Below, one piece after another: positions 11,589 through 22,944 of a stretch of DNA of 64,000 nt (position 1 is the first letter of the stretch; each line of letters opens with the position of its first letter). The stretch comes from Anastrepha obliqua. Taxonomy: Eukaryota > Arthropoda > Insecta > Diptera > Tephritidae. The position numbers and the translations under genes were made by a program. The notes under the pieces were generated by a model. The model did not search any database and was not told the DNA's origin. It worked only from the letters and a program-made list of their open reading frames with translations. Where the stretch lies: positions 1,490,501 to 1,554,500 of the forward strand of contig NW_026562179.1 of assembly GCF_027943255.1 (NCBI RefSeq), given 5' to 3'.

Positions 11589-11789
11589 ATTTTTTTATGT
11601 TTTTGATGAAGAATTTCGCTTGATAAATGAGTTTAAAAAATTCCATTACATATGGAATCGATAAGGGAATTTTTGCTAAACTTTTTGACTATCTCTAGCC
11701 GATACGTGCCATCAGCTGACTGTCTCTATTTATTTTCACCATGATATTTGGTGAATTTCTTGTGACTTTCGCTTACTGAATACCAAAAT

Positions 11790-12312
11790 ATATATAAACA
11801 GAATTAAATCGCTAAGCGAATCTCGGGTGATACTCGTTGCAATCAGTAAAACAGGACCGAAACGAATTTCGCATCACGACTATTTGAAAATAAGAGAGTA
11901 CAAATATTTTCAGCGAGATGTCAGAATGCGAATTAGATTTTTCGAGTTTGACTGTCTAAATGTTTCAAACAAAAATAAAATACACTGCTGGTTGCGTTTG
12001 CTGCCCCGCAAATATCCCGCAACTGATTATTACATTTTATTTTTATAGTTTTTCGTTGAGCAGAGAAATGTGGCAAGCAACAAAAATTACAACGATCAGT
12101 CATGGTAACAAACACATATATACAGTACAAACTCGGTTATCGCAAATACTCTATACTTACTCACTTCCATACTTGCGACACACTTTTTTTTTCATTGCGC
12201 ACTCAGTACTTGAGACATTAGAAAATTTTCACCTCGATTCTTGCATACTTGCATCATTTTTTATTTTGGTTTTCTCTTTTGCTATTTTTACTTTGTATTT
12301 TTGAGAATAAAG
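11790..12312. other. Intergenic, no gene seen
   Basis: AT-rich DNA between the Harbinger and the LTR element. Short open frames exist on both strands, but none has a recognisable motif. Confidence 0.4.
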
Positions 12313-12316
12313 CTAG

Positions 12317-12651
12317 TTAAGGAATGATTTCATTCACAAATAATAAATAAAAATAGTTCTAAGTATAATCATGCAGGGCTGAACATATACAAACATATGT
12401 ATTTTAAGAATAACAAAAGATAAACATGTTTTTCCTAAACAGCAAACAAAGAAACTAATATATTTACAAGTCGTGTACCTAAAACAGTAAGATGAGGTAT
12501 AAGAAGATATAAATACGACTGTCAAGTATGTTGGCCGTCAGTCCAGTATTAACATAGTGTTAAGAACTACCCTAAAATTAAATTCATAAAAATAAATTTT
12601 TGTATATTTTCCAAACACAAGCAAGTTTTTAACTATCTTCCAAGTCTTTAA
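12317..12651 (+). repeat. 5' LTR of Gypsy-type element
   Basis: Starts TTAAGGAATGATTTCATTC and ends CAAGTCTTTAA; the same ends recur in the 3' LTR and in the inverted fragment at 16704-17192. It holds a single unit of the internal variable repeat. The primer-binding site expected next to it is not recognisable here (AACAATGTATC). The inverted fragment has TGGCGATCCTGCC at that place. Confidence 0.85.
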
Positions 12652-12899
12652 CAATGTATCATATACATTGATGCTCCAGTGAGCGGACCAAAAAATAGTC
12701 ATCCTTATCGCATCAACGATATACATACATAATACTTCATAATAAAGGACAAAATTTTAAGTAAAAAAAAAGGCTGTAAGGAAAAGAAATGAAAATACAG
12801 TGAACAAAGAAGTAAAAAATTTAGTGGTGGAAACACTATTCATGTCTCTTCCATTAAAAAATAAAAAAAAAGTGATATAATTCTCATAGAAAGGAGCAG

Positions 12900-13292
12900 A
12901 TGAGAAAATCTTTGGAGAAATATAATACACTTAATACACGAAGAAATTTGGACACCATTGACGTTATGGAACAAATCGACGTGAACACCATGACTCAGCA
13001 GAAATACAACTATAACCAGCCGCCATCACAATTACCAAAACCATAACCCATGGACACAACGTCCGGAAACAAAACATTCAGGCAACCAACTCAGCATCAA
13101 AACAACTACTACGACGTGAATAGAAACAATAAAAATTGGAAAAGACCACGAAGTAATAGTGGCCAGTGCACCAATCAATACCAACAAACAAAACTCATGC
13201 GGAACAACAACTTAACATCCGAAGAAGACAACTCTAGCACAATTGTAGAGACAGGAAGACAAAATCATTTAGTAATTAAGTATTTAAACTAA
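12900..13292 (+). pseudogene. Gag remnant of LTR element
   Basis: The ATG at 12900 opens MRKSLEKYNTLNTRRNLDTI, and the inverted fragment at 16.4 kb has a closely similar start. The frame stops at 13046. A second frame, 13050-13292, is Asn/Gln/Arg-rich (NNYYDVNRNNKNWKRPR), resembling the basic C-terminus of insect gypsy-type Gag. The middle of Gag, including the capsid region, is missing, so an internal deletion joined the two ends. Confidence 0.6.
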
Positions 13293-13329
13293 TAAACGGG
13301 TTGCCCAGTATAGTAATTAATGATGGGAG

Positions 13330-14690
13330 AGTAAATTTAATGTTTTAGTAGATACAGGTGCAACCCATAAATATGTATTTTAAGAAAACTTTAAAATTTA
13401 ATATAACCAAAAAAGTAAAACCATTACAGTTGATATCAATGCAGGGCAATTCTATAATTAATACGAAACAAACTATTAAGTTTATGAATGAAGATTTAGA
13501 TTTTTTTGAGGTAGATGAGGTACATGGTGAAAATTCCTTACTGTTTTGTGAAGATATTTAAATTGTTAAAAAAAAACTTTATAAGGGGGGAAGCGCGAAC
13601 TAAAATGAATATTGCCTGTAGCGTCGCGTAATTAAACAATTAAACCGCACTCGTCCGATTAACAATTCAAAAAGGTGACTTTATTCTTCATGTTCTGTCC
13701 TTATATTTGTCCTAAAAGGAATGCGGTATAATGAAGGATAATAATGTCATAGGATCGTTACCCTTCACTACCAGGATTGAAGCTAGCATACGAACAGATG
13801 CAAAGGATCCTATATGGACCAAACAATATACAAGTAATATAAAGGACGTAGAATTCGTAAATAAGGAAATTGAAAAATTATTGAAGGAATGAATAATAAA
13901 AAAAGCTACAGCCTATACAATTCACCCATGTTAACCTTACTCCCTATCCTATGAAGAGCATATGAAACACATCCGAACTATTTTTGACACATTAAATAAT
14001 GCCTCTTTAATAGTGTCCAATGAAAAGTCAAAATTTTTCATGGAAGAGATAGAATACTTAGGATTTAAACTGATCCGAATAAAACAAAAACGATAGAAAA
14101 TTACCCAATACCAGAAACCCTCAAGGACCTTAGAGGATTCTTAGGACTCACTGGATACTATAGAAAACTCGTAAAAAACTATGCAGCTGTAGCTAAACCC
14201 TTAACTTTACATCTCAAAGGAGATTGTTCTCATATCGGAAAAAAAAGTTAGAACACAAAAATTAGTTTAGACCAAGCGGCCATAGAAGCCATAAATAAAA
14301 TGAAAAATTGCCTAAAGGAGCAGGTGAACTCACTACAGACGCTTCCAATGTAGCGATCGGAGCTGTATTGAGTCAAAATAAAAATCCAATTTATTTTTTA
14401 TCACGCACACTCAGCACCATAGAACAAAATTATAGTACCAACGAGAAAGAGTTACTCGCTATTGTATGGTCGCTACAAAAATTAGGAAATTACATATACG
14501 GCATAGCCGACTCAACCATATATACCGACCAGCAATTGCTTACTTACGTCATATCGGATAAGAATCCGAATCATGAACTAAAGAGATGGAAAAATGTTAT
14601 CGAAGACTATGGAACAAAAGTCATGTATAAACCAGGCGCACAGAATGTTGTAGCTGACGCCTTGTCTGTATACTGTATACTCATCTGATA
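13330..14690 (+). pseudogene. Pol remnant: protease, partial RT, RNase H
   Basis: The aspartic protease motif VLVDTGATHKY is at about 13343-13375. RT edges follow: LPFTTRIEASIRTDAKDP (about 13762) and, after a gap near 13935, FFMEEIEYLGFKL and LRGFLGLTGYYRKLVKNY. The YxDD active site has been lost in that gap. RNase H is well kept in one frame, 14308-14688 (LTTDASNVAIGAVLSQ, SRTLSTIEQNY, KELLAIVWSLQKL, YTDQQLLTY, NVVADALS). Integrase is absent. A stretch at about 13575-13735 between protease and RT does not fit pol and may be a small insertion. Confidence 0.8.
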
Positions 14691-15253
14691 GTTTATACAA
14701 CGACATAATCAAGGCAGTCCGCCAACCGCTAAATACCTACGGTATCCAAATAGAACTGATACCAAACACACAATAGAATGAGACAAGTTCACGCATTATA
14801 TTTCAAAATATATTATATATATATTATATTTCAAAATATATTAAAATACGTGACACAATAACCTTTACTGACGAAAATTATCTGATATTCGAATTAAAAA
14901 GGTTTTTGCAGCCAAAAAAAATCGCAGCAATACATACAACAGGTGAGGATTTATTTAGAAACGGACAAATTATAAAAAACACGTTCACAGATATATACAC
15001 CAAATTTAATCAGAACTAAATATCCTATCATTGCTATTTAGGTACATATATCCTATCATAAATAAGCATTGTAAACTGTTTCAATTCACACCACGTAGAA
15101 CTAAGCATGTAAAAATTGTTCACCGATAGGGAAATTGCCTTTTGCAACAATATTTACACTAAAGTGAATAACTGAAAAATTTATTTAGGCAAGAACAAAG
15201 AACAAACATTAATTCGGTATAAATCGGGACGATTTAATTTAGGAAGGGGAATG

Positions 15254-15720
15254 TTAAGGAGTAATTTCATTCACAAATAATAAATAAAAATAGTTAAGTA
15301 AATTCTAAAGTATAATCATGCAGGGCTGAACAGATCGAATAATATTTTAAGAACACCAAAAGATAAACATATGTACAATATTTTAAGAATAACAAAAGAT
15401 ATACATATTCTAAGAAAAACAAAAGATGGACATATGTATTTTAAGAAGAACAAAATATAAACATATATATTTTAACAATAACAAGGGATAAACCTGTTTT
15501 CCCTAAACAACAAACAAAGAAACTAATATACAAGTCTTGTACCTAAAACAGTAAGATGAGGTATAAGTATAAATACGACTGTCAAATATGTTGGCAGTCA
15601 GTCCTGTATTAAGATAGTGTTAAGAACTACCCTAAAATTAAATTCATATAAATAAATGTTTATATTAATCGCAATTCAAGCAAGTCCTCAACTATCTTCC
15701 AAGTCTTTAACTAGTTTCGA
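15254..15720 (+). repeat. 3' LTR of Gypsy-type element, expanded internal repeat
   Basis: Matches the 5' LTR at both ends but is about 130 bp longer. The extra length is four or five units of a roughly 35-40-bp repeat (about 15331-15500), each containing ATTTTAAGAA..AACAAAAGAT..ACATATGTA. Confidence 0.85.
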
Positions 15721-15891
15721 GACTGTCGCAAGTACTGAGGTTTTTTTTCTATACAAATTAAAACAGTTCTTTTTACTGATAACAATCCATGTTTATTTGT
15801 TTTCATTATATTAATTAAGTGCACTTTCAAGCGATAACTTTCATTTGAAGCTAATGAATTTTTCGATTTTAATTTGCTTTGTACACACTCT

Positions 15892-16365
15892 TATATAGAT
15901 GCTTTCCATTTCAATTCAACCGGGCTGTTCGGGACATGTTCTTCGATTTCGATGTAACTCAAATATGTTGCTCTCTGATCAAAATAATGAGACACGTATT
16001 TTTTTGTTCGCCCGAAAAAGTTTTTTTTTAAGATTTATCGGCAATTTTGTTTCTCAGCTCAAAATCGATTTTTTTAATTAAATCAGAAAATTTATAATAT
16101 TTTTTAAATTGCTCATAACAATGTCAAAAATGAAACGATTTTAATGATTCTGGGCTCAAACTGATCGTCATTACTTGCACGAGCGACGTCATGTACAAAC
16201 AATTGCAAAACAGTAGTTGAGAATTTATTATTTTGCAAAAACAAAAAAGTGCGAAACAGGTTTTGTACTCAAAAATTCAATACTCAAACACAATCGGTTT
16301 TAGCTACTGGGCATTCAGCTCAATTGAAGTTTGAGGTGTCCTCTTGATTTGGAAAAAGTTAAAAA
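15892..16365 (+). repeat. Copy of palindromic (foldback-like) repeat family, half element
   Basis: From TATAGATGCTTTCCATTTC onward this matches the left arm and centre of the palindrome at 26.8-27.6 kb, including ATTCAACCGGGCTGTTCGGG, GTAACTCAAATATGTTG and, near the end, GAGGTGTCCTCTTGATTTGG. Only about half is present. It has no coding capacity. Confidence 0.7.
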
Positions 16366-16426
16366 AAAAAAAACAAATACACTACACACAAATACTTCTC
16401 GTTTTTTTGCAAAATAAAAAATGTTC

Positions 16427-17192
16427 TATTTTTAAATGGTGTCCAAATTTCTTCGTGTATTAAGTTTATAACGTTTCTGCAAAGATTTTCTCATCTGCTC
16501 CTTTCTATGAGAATTAGATCACTGTTTTTATTTTTTAATGGAAGAAACACAAATAGTGTTTCTATCATTAAATTCTTTATTCCTTTGTTCATTGTATTTT
16601 CACTTCTTTTCCTTACTGCCTTTAATTAATTTTGTATGTCCTTGCTGCGACACGGATGCTCACTGGAGCATCAATGTATATGATACTGTTGGCAGGATCG
16701 CCAGTTAACGACTTGGAATAGTTAAGGACTTGCTTGATTTTGGAAATACATATTGTATATAAAAATTTATTTTTCTTGTATTTAATTTTAGGGTAGTTCT
16801 TAGCTCTATGTTAATACTGGACTGACTGCCAACATATTTGTCAATCGTATTTATACTTATAACTCATCATACTGTTTTAGGTACACGACATGTATACGAG
16901 TATCAGTTTCTTTTTTTGCTATTTAGGAAAAACATGTTTATCTTTTGTTATTCTTAAAATACATATGTTCATCTTTTGTTTTTCTTAAAATATGCTTATT
17001 TTTAGTTATTCTTAAAACATATATGTTTAACTTTTGTTTTTGTTAAAATATGTTTATCTTTTGTTTTTCTTAAAATATGTTTATCTTTTGGTATTATTAA
17101 AATATGTTTGGATTTGTTCAGCCCTGCATGATTAAACTTAGAATTTACTTAACTAATTTTATTTATTATTTGTGAATGAAATCATTCCCTAA
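16427..17192 (-). mobile_element. Inverted LTR plus leader fragment of the same Gypsy-type family
   Basis: Read on the minus strand, this is an LTR (17192-16704), a probable primer-binding site TGGCGATCCTGCC (16703-16691), the leader, and the first residues of Gag (MRKSLQKRYKLNTRRNLDTI), then a break near 16430. It runs opposite to the element at 12.3-15.7 kb. The LTR holds about six units of the variable repeat (16920-17115). Confidence 0.8.
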
Positions 17193-18935
17193 CTAACTTG
17201 CACCGAACCCGGTTTTCATTTCTTGTGCCGCAGAATGTGAAGTAACTACAAAAATATTATAGGCATGCCTTAAACACAGGCATATATGTATACACAGTGT
17301 ACTCTTTATTAGGCGAACATCTTAGGGAGTGAACAGTTTTTCCACTAATGAGAAAAGTTTTAAAAAAGTGAATAAAAATTTGTGACAGATCTTTAACCAA
17401 ATTTATTTCCTAAACTAGAACATTTGTATTCATAAATATTTGAAAAAATAAAAAGGATTCTCATTGGTAACAAGAAATAAAGAGAAGAAATTTTGTTATG
17501 CAGATAGCAGTATAGACAGCTGTCCACTTATGAGTGCACTAAAATGCCTTAGGTGGGGAAAAAGTATCCGAGTCCTGTTACGGATCAAACCAACCAACCT
17601 GTTACGGGATGGTTATTCGCTCAAGAGAGAAAAATTAAAAAAACCCTAGGCATATTTGTGGTACTGAAACAGTGCCCGATTATGGTAGGCGCCCGTTAGA
17701 AGAGAGTTCACTGTACATGCATATGTACTCGTATACACAAGTACATAATCATTTGAAAGAACAACAGCCTTTTCAATCTATTTCGTTTTTTCCTTACACT
17801 TCCAATACGTTCTCATTTTGTGAAGTTTTTTATTTGTACGCCTTTTTTTTCTAAGCTTTCCGTAATTTCTTTAACCCAAGATTCCTGGTTCTTGAAAAGG
17901 TTGGTTCGGTGGTTGATGGTTGGTTGATGCGATTTTTGTTGGGTTCACGTATATGGTGTATATCCCACCTTTGACATATTCACTCATACATATGTATGTA
18001 CATACGTATGTATGTATATGGTTAACATTTGTGTATGTATAAGCACTTTTCTTTGGCAAACGGATGTGTAAAAGTTTACGCATTTTACATGGCTTGGTGG
18101 ATGTTCGTACTTAAGTATGCAAAATTCGTTTTGAGGACAAATGTGCAGAGGACAGATAACGTACACTTATTTTATTTTAATATGAGGACTCAGAGCGAAA
18201 TAAGAAGAATTTAGTGAAGGTAAGCAAACTCAAATACATACATATGTATGTAATATATATAAAAGGATGTGTACACATATATAAAAATAAAACGAAGTTA
18301 TATGATATACAGACGGGCAAATCAAGTACAGTCCGCACAAACTATATTTATTTTGAAAGTTTTGGTAACATGAACAGTGCATAAAAGGAATATTCAACCA
18401 GCTAATTCCAATTCCAAGACATTCAATGCAAATTTCTCGAATGCCTCGTGCTGAATTCCCTCGCAGTTTTCGACTTTTGCAAAATAACGGTCACTGCAGC
18501 CATAGGTTTATTCAACGAACTATTACTATTAATTGTAATCACGTTTCCTTAAATTTTGAAGGCTAATACAACCATAACCATTTGGTAATAATAATCTTTA
18601 TCACCCAGCTCTGGTCGGGCCGATAAATTATTACAATATTATAGCTCACTATCCCCTCAATATACACACGTGCTTGTATACGTAGATAAATTTTAAGTAA
18701 TACGTTCGATACGTTCCTTAGAAAAGCGTGCAAAAAAAAATCGTGTACAAAGTACGTGCGACTTATGGTAAATTTGGGGATATTCTCCATAACTTTGAAA
18801 AATCGTGTAAGATGAAAATTCTCTAAATATTTTCCCGTGAAGTAATAATTTTACTTTCCAAAAAAAATTGCGGAAATAGCGAAAGAAAGCCGTATACGGG
18901 CAGTGATTGATTGCAGTTCCCACGGTGCGATCTCT
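17193..18935. other. Intergenic with TATGTA microsatellites, no gene seen
   Basis: AT-rich DNA with CATATGTATGTACATACG-type tracts near 17985-18020 and 18235-18255. No frame carries a recognisable motif on either strand. Confidence 0.4.
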
Positions 18936-19452
18936 CAAGCAAATGGTTTCAATCCCGCGTCAAACTAATAAGGTGTGCTGATCAACGTTTCGTGGACCTT
19001 TACACCCTGGCGATTAATCGCATAGGGGACTTTGGCCGGGGCTTCGCCTTGATGTGGTCCCTCAAGAAGATATCCCTAACTGGTCATGATCTAAAGCCTG
19101 GATACCAGACTTCCATTCTGAATCAGAGTAAGTCCTGGACCTGATAAAGCTAGGCAACCCCGAACTACCTACCAGCGACTGAAAGGTAGCAAAGATTGGC
19201 GGAGTGGACGGCAAGAAGAGACTGGCCGTGATAATCCTCAATGAGGAATCATTGGACCCACTCGCCAGCAGGAAATCGAAGATTAATTACGGCTTCCAAG
19301 CGTTGAGTCCCCATTTCTATAGACAGGATGTAGCTAGCAAGAGCATCTCCGCAGAAAATACGACGTCATCTGCGGAGGCGAACGAGGTTTTTACAGACTA
19401 CAATGAGGTGGTATTCAACTTCAGCATGGTAGGCGAACTGTTTGAAAGGGTT
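18936..19452 (+). pseudogene. LOA/R1-like LINE ORF1 remnant (DUF4780-like)
   Basis: Plus-strand frames read RFVDLYTLAINRIG, ALMWSLKKISLTGHDLKPG and, after a stop near 19144, KRLAVIILNEESLDPLASR and KINYGFQALSPHFYRQD. The NEESL...NYGF pattern is that of the DUF4780-type region of LINE ORF1 proteins. It ends where the minus-strand CR1-like LINE begins, and LINE ORF2 sequence in the same orientation resumes at about 22945. It is probably the left part of one LINE split by the CR1-like insertion. Confidence 0.6.
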
Positions 19453-19690
19453 ACCTTATTTATTTATTTATTTATTATTAAAGTCAAAACATACAACCAT
19501 AGGTTATTTTTACAATGATTGACCATAAGAATAGTTTACATTAAAGGATTAACAGTAAAATCAAAATTAAAATTAAAATTACAGATAGTAGTAAAGAAGT
19601 ATAAGTTGGAGAAAGTATTAAAAGGAAAGTTAGGTAAAAACAGTAGTAGCAGGAGAAGGGATTAATAGGAAGAGATTTAAAGTACATTCA

Positions 19691-22481
19691 TCAATTTTCG
19701 GCAAGATAGCGAAGCAATTTATTTTTGAAACACGAGCTTTCTTTTATACGTTTAATTTTGTAAGGTAAGGTATTCCAAAGATGGACAGAGAACACAAAGT
19801 ATTGACGTTCAGTCACCAAACAACTGTATTTCATCGGGACTAAGTTTAACGAACGGCAGGACTTTGAAGGAATAAGTCGATCTTTGAGGTATCTGGGTTT
19901 CTGAGTGTTTATGATCTTGTGGAGTAAAACTAAACATTTAAACCTCAGCAAGTCGTAAAAGGATACGGAAGCAATTTTTTTCGCAAATACTGAAATATGG
20001 TCATAACGTTTTTTACAGTACACGTATCTAGCAATGTTGTTATACAAAACATTAAGCTTACTACGCCACACAATATCACAAAGAGTATATAACTCACAAC
20101 CATACAGTAACGTTGGTAACAAATACATACGTTTTAGCTAGTAGCAGTCGAGTGTTTACTGGTGTAAAATATTGAGTTGTCCATAAATTTCAAAGTTCTA
20201 TTAAATGTAACCCCTAGATTTTTAACATTGTCCACATATTTAATCACAGCGCCATTTAGTTTGACTTGTGTATAGCCATCGAGCTTGATATATTTTTTGT
20301 AAATAATGATGCATTGGGACTTATCAGGATTAAGAATTAACCCATTTTCAGAAGCCCACTTGCTTGTGAGGCTCAAGTCAGAATTCATATTACTTATGCA
20401 AATATCAATACAGCTAATGGGACAACTAACATATAATTGAACGTCATCAGCATATACATGGACATCACTATATTTAATCACACCGAACAAATCGTTAATG
20501 TACAAGACAAATAAAAGAGGGCCAAGGATATAGCCTTGAGGTACACCTCTGGTTACAGGGAGAAAGTTTGACATGGTATTATCACTACATACGGCTTGTA
20601 ATCGGTCACTAAGATACGTTTCTATAAGAGTCAAGGCCGACGTTGAAAAGCTAAATAAGTTTTTAAGCTTCAGAATTAAGAGCTTATGGTCTACGGAGTC
20701 AAATGCCTTTGAATGGTCAAGTAGAGTTAGAAAGGTCACATGGTTTTTGTCAATGTTGAGCCTTATGTCATCAGGCACTTTTAGGAGTGCTGTGGTGCAG
20801 CTCCTACTACATCTAAGCCCCGACTGCAATGTGTTCACCAAGGCGTTGCTATTCAAAAACGTGTTTATTTGGCGATGCATAATACGCTCAAGAACTTTGG
20901 ATAAGAACGGCAGTATTGCAATCGGGCGGTAGTCTGCATTCGCTTTCTTAATAGGTATGATTTTGGCTTTCTTCCAAGAGTTGGGAAAGATTGACGTGGT
21001 TAAGACGGTATTCAGAGCATAGGTAAGATATTTTAAGATCTTTGGTAACAGGCATTTTATAAATTTTGGATGAATTCCATCCAGACCGGCCGCATTCGAC
21101 TTGACACTAAGTATGGACTGTACTACCTCACAATCATCGACACATTCAAAACAAAAACTGGACATCACAACGTTAAAATTAGAATTGTAATTGTCATAAT
21201 ATATATTATTAACAGAGCCGGGCAAGCACACAAAATTCTCATTTAGTATAATACATTTACATTAACATCACATAAATCTAGCATAGGTTGATTTTTGCTC
21301 CCAATCCCGATCGCACGAATTTTGTTCCATGTCTGCTTCGAACCCACTGCAGTACTAAACTGCATTTCATAGTATTTTAGTTTACTCAATCTAATTGATT
21401 TGTTAGTATCTCGTCTGCAAGCCTTAAAGATGTTATAAGTTTCCGAGGTTCTGAAGCTCTTCCATTTGCGATACGCTTTGTTGCGTTTGCAAATCAAGTG
21501 TTTAATATGGTTGCTGAACCATGGCCGGTTTTTATCAATTACTGGTTTATGTACAAGTGGTACGAAGCGGTGAAAGAGCGAGCTAATGTTTTCTTCAATG
21601 AAGCTAATTTGCTCATTACTAGATATTAAGTTATGAATACATTCCCAGTCAATTTCCTCCACAGCCCCTTCAGGAAGCTCATAATCTATGCGTAGAAAAT
21701 CACGGTATGAATACTATTCATTAGTGTCATGGGTCAGTTGGAAGTTAAATGTCATGAAAATTAGATCGTGCTTAGAAAAACCTGGCACAGAAAGCTGGTC
21801 AAATAGGAGAATTTTAGCGGTATCGTTAACAAAAAATATATCTAGCAAAGAGCTGCTAGTTTGCGTGAAATGTGTAGGCATAGAGCCGTTAACGGGGAAC
21901 AAACCCAAGCTCCGCATAGCTAACACGAACTCATTTTCACATAGCAGGTCGCTGTTAAAATCTCCTGCTACAACGATATTATTATAATTAAGAGACAAAT
22001 TTTCGATGAAATCAACAAATGATGCGTAGGCGATGTATTTGTTAGGTCTATATACACAGCCAATGAGGAGTTTGTCATACTTAGTTTTAATTTCAAGGAA
22101 AATATATTCTATTAGGTTCGTATTTTCCGAGATGCACTTGAGGGAGCAAGACAGATTATTTTTAACAAACACTGCAACACCGCCACCACGCTTGGCTCTA
22201 TCTAAACGGAAAGTTTTATAGCCATTAACACAAAACGAATCGTCATTATGCCACGTAGAGAACCATGTTTCAGATACACACACAACATCTACATCAGATG
22301 ACTCAAAAATATATCGAAATTCATCAATTTTAGATGGCAAACTCTGAGCGTTGAGATGACATATTTTCAGTCCAGACTTTAGCCTACTTAGTATGCGAAT
22401 CATATTAAAAGTGGTATCTCTGCCCGTGTGAAACTGTTTATCCTTACCTATCATTGGCGAGGGAAGTAAAGAAGAGAACAT
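19691..22481 (-). pseudogene. CR1-like ORF2: APE endonuclease and reverse transcriptase
   Basis: The endonuclease (22481-21714) shows KICHLNAQSLPSKIDEFR, CVSETWF, RGGGVAVFVKN, VAGDFNSD and FSKHDLIF. The middle block is 21662-21243. The RT (21231-20134) shows NAAGLDGIHPKFIK, PIAILPFLSKVLERIMH, LDHSKAFDSVDHKLL, GVPQGYILGPLLFVLYINDL and VYADDVQLYV (catalytic DD). The C-terminal block is 20128-19691. Only three frame breaks or stops separate four long frames, so this copy is fairly young. The product would nick target DNA and prime reverse transcription there. Confidence 0.85.
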
Positions 22482-22685
22482 TGCATATAAGACCCTTTGA
22501 AACCCGAATATTACCGAATATGACAGGAAGTATAGTTAAAACAGGAGTTAAGAGAAAGTTTAAGTAGCGGAAATAGAGAATATGAGAGGAAGAGATAAAT
22601 AAAAGGAGAAGGACACAATTTATTTTTATTGAACTAAGTAATAAGATGTTATTATAAGAACTGCACAGTTGCTTTGGTTGCTAAT

Positions 22686-22941
22686 AGCTAATATTCTTTC
22701 GCCTTATTTCAACTTTGTTGAGGTATACCGGGCATCTCTTGCTCTGAGTTGGATGATTTACGTCTACGCCAAGATGTAACTTCTCATTAGCTCGTATGCA
22801 GTTTATACATTTCTGAATACTAGCTTTATTACAATCCTTTGATCTGTGTTGCTCGAGGCACTTATAACATACTTCTTTGTTTTTGCAATCGACAGCTTTA
22901 TGGTTATACCCCTGACATTTAAAGCACCTTAGAGGACATGG
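22686..22941 (-). pseudogene. CR1-like ORF1 fragment with CCHC zinc knuckles
   Basis: On the minus strand the frame reads LRCFKCQGYNHKAVDC, then CYKCLEQHRSKDC, then CINC with a later His and Cys. That is two clear CCHC zinc knuckles and a third likely one, as in the ORF1 (Gag-like) RNA-binding protein of CR1/Jockey-type LINEs. The part before the knuckles is missing. Confidence 0.75.
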
Positions 22942-22944
22942 TAG

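Larger units (their letters stand above)
9178..11789 (+). mobile_element. PIF/Harbinger transposon, near full length
   Basis: The element carries the two genes expected of PIF/Harbinger: a DDE nuclease (+, 9471-10694) and a Myb/SANT-like DNA-binding protein (-, 11588-10751), arranged tail to tail. An inner inverted repeat, GGTATTCAGTAAGC (about 9251), matches GCTTACTGAATACC ending near 11784. An outer end, GCCCGAATTCTGTAAGC (9178), is also present on the left. The deletion derivative at 49085-49964 keeps the matching right outer end. GTCTCAAGTCAC/AGTCACTAA motifs recur in the subterminal region and may be protein-binding sites. Confidence 0.85.
12317..15720 (+). mobile_element. Gypsy-type LTR retrotransposon, internally deleted
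   Basis: Two direct long terminal repeats (12317-12651 and 15254-15720) enclose gag and pol remnants. CTAG lies on both sides (12313-12316 and 15721-15724), consistent with a 4-bp target duplication. A purine-rich tract, AGGAAGGGGA (15241-15250), lies just before the 3' LTR, as expected for the polypurine primer. The interior is only about 2.6 kb. It has protease, RT edges and RNase H, but lacks the RT active site and the integrase. I see no envelope-like gene. Confidence 0.85.
19456..22944 (-). mobile_element. CR1-like LINE, 5' truncated
   Basis: Minus-strand order is ORF1 zinc knuckles (22941-22686), a spacer, then ORF2 endonuclease and RT (22481-19691). The 3' end is a short tandem tail, AATAAATAAATAAATAA (at 19477-19457 on the plus strand), instead of poly(A). 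That tail and the CHLNAQSL/LLDHSKAFDSVDH style of ORF2 point to the CR1 group. ORF1 is cut at its N-terminal side at about 22944. Surrounding plus-strand LINE pieces suggest it inserted into an older element. Confidence 0.8.

Noticed and set aside
11827..12304. Short frames on both strands as host exons
   Set aside because: Low-complexity residue composition, overlapping frames and no motifs.
20573..20932. 119-codon plus-strand frame
   Set aside because: It lies opposite the CR1-like RT and has no independent motif.
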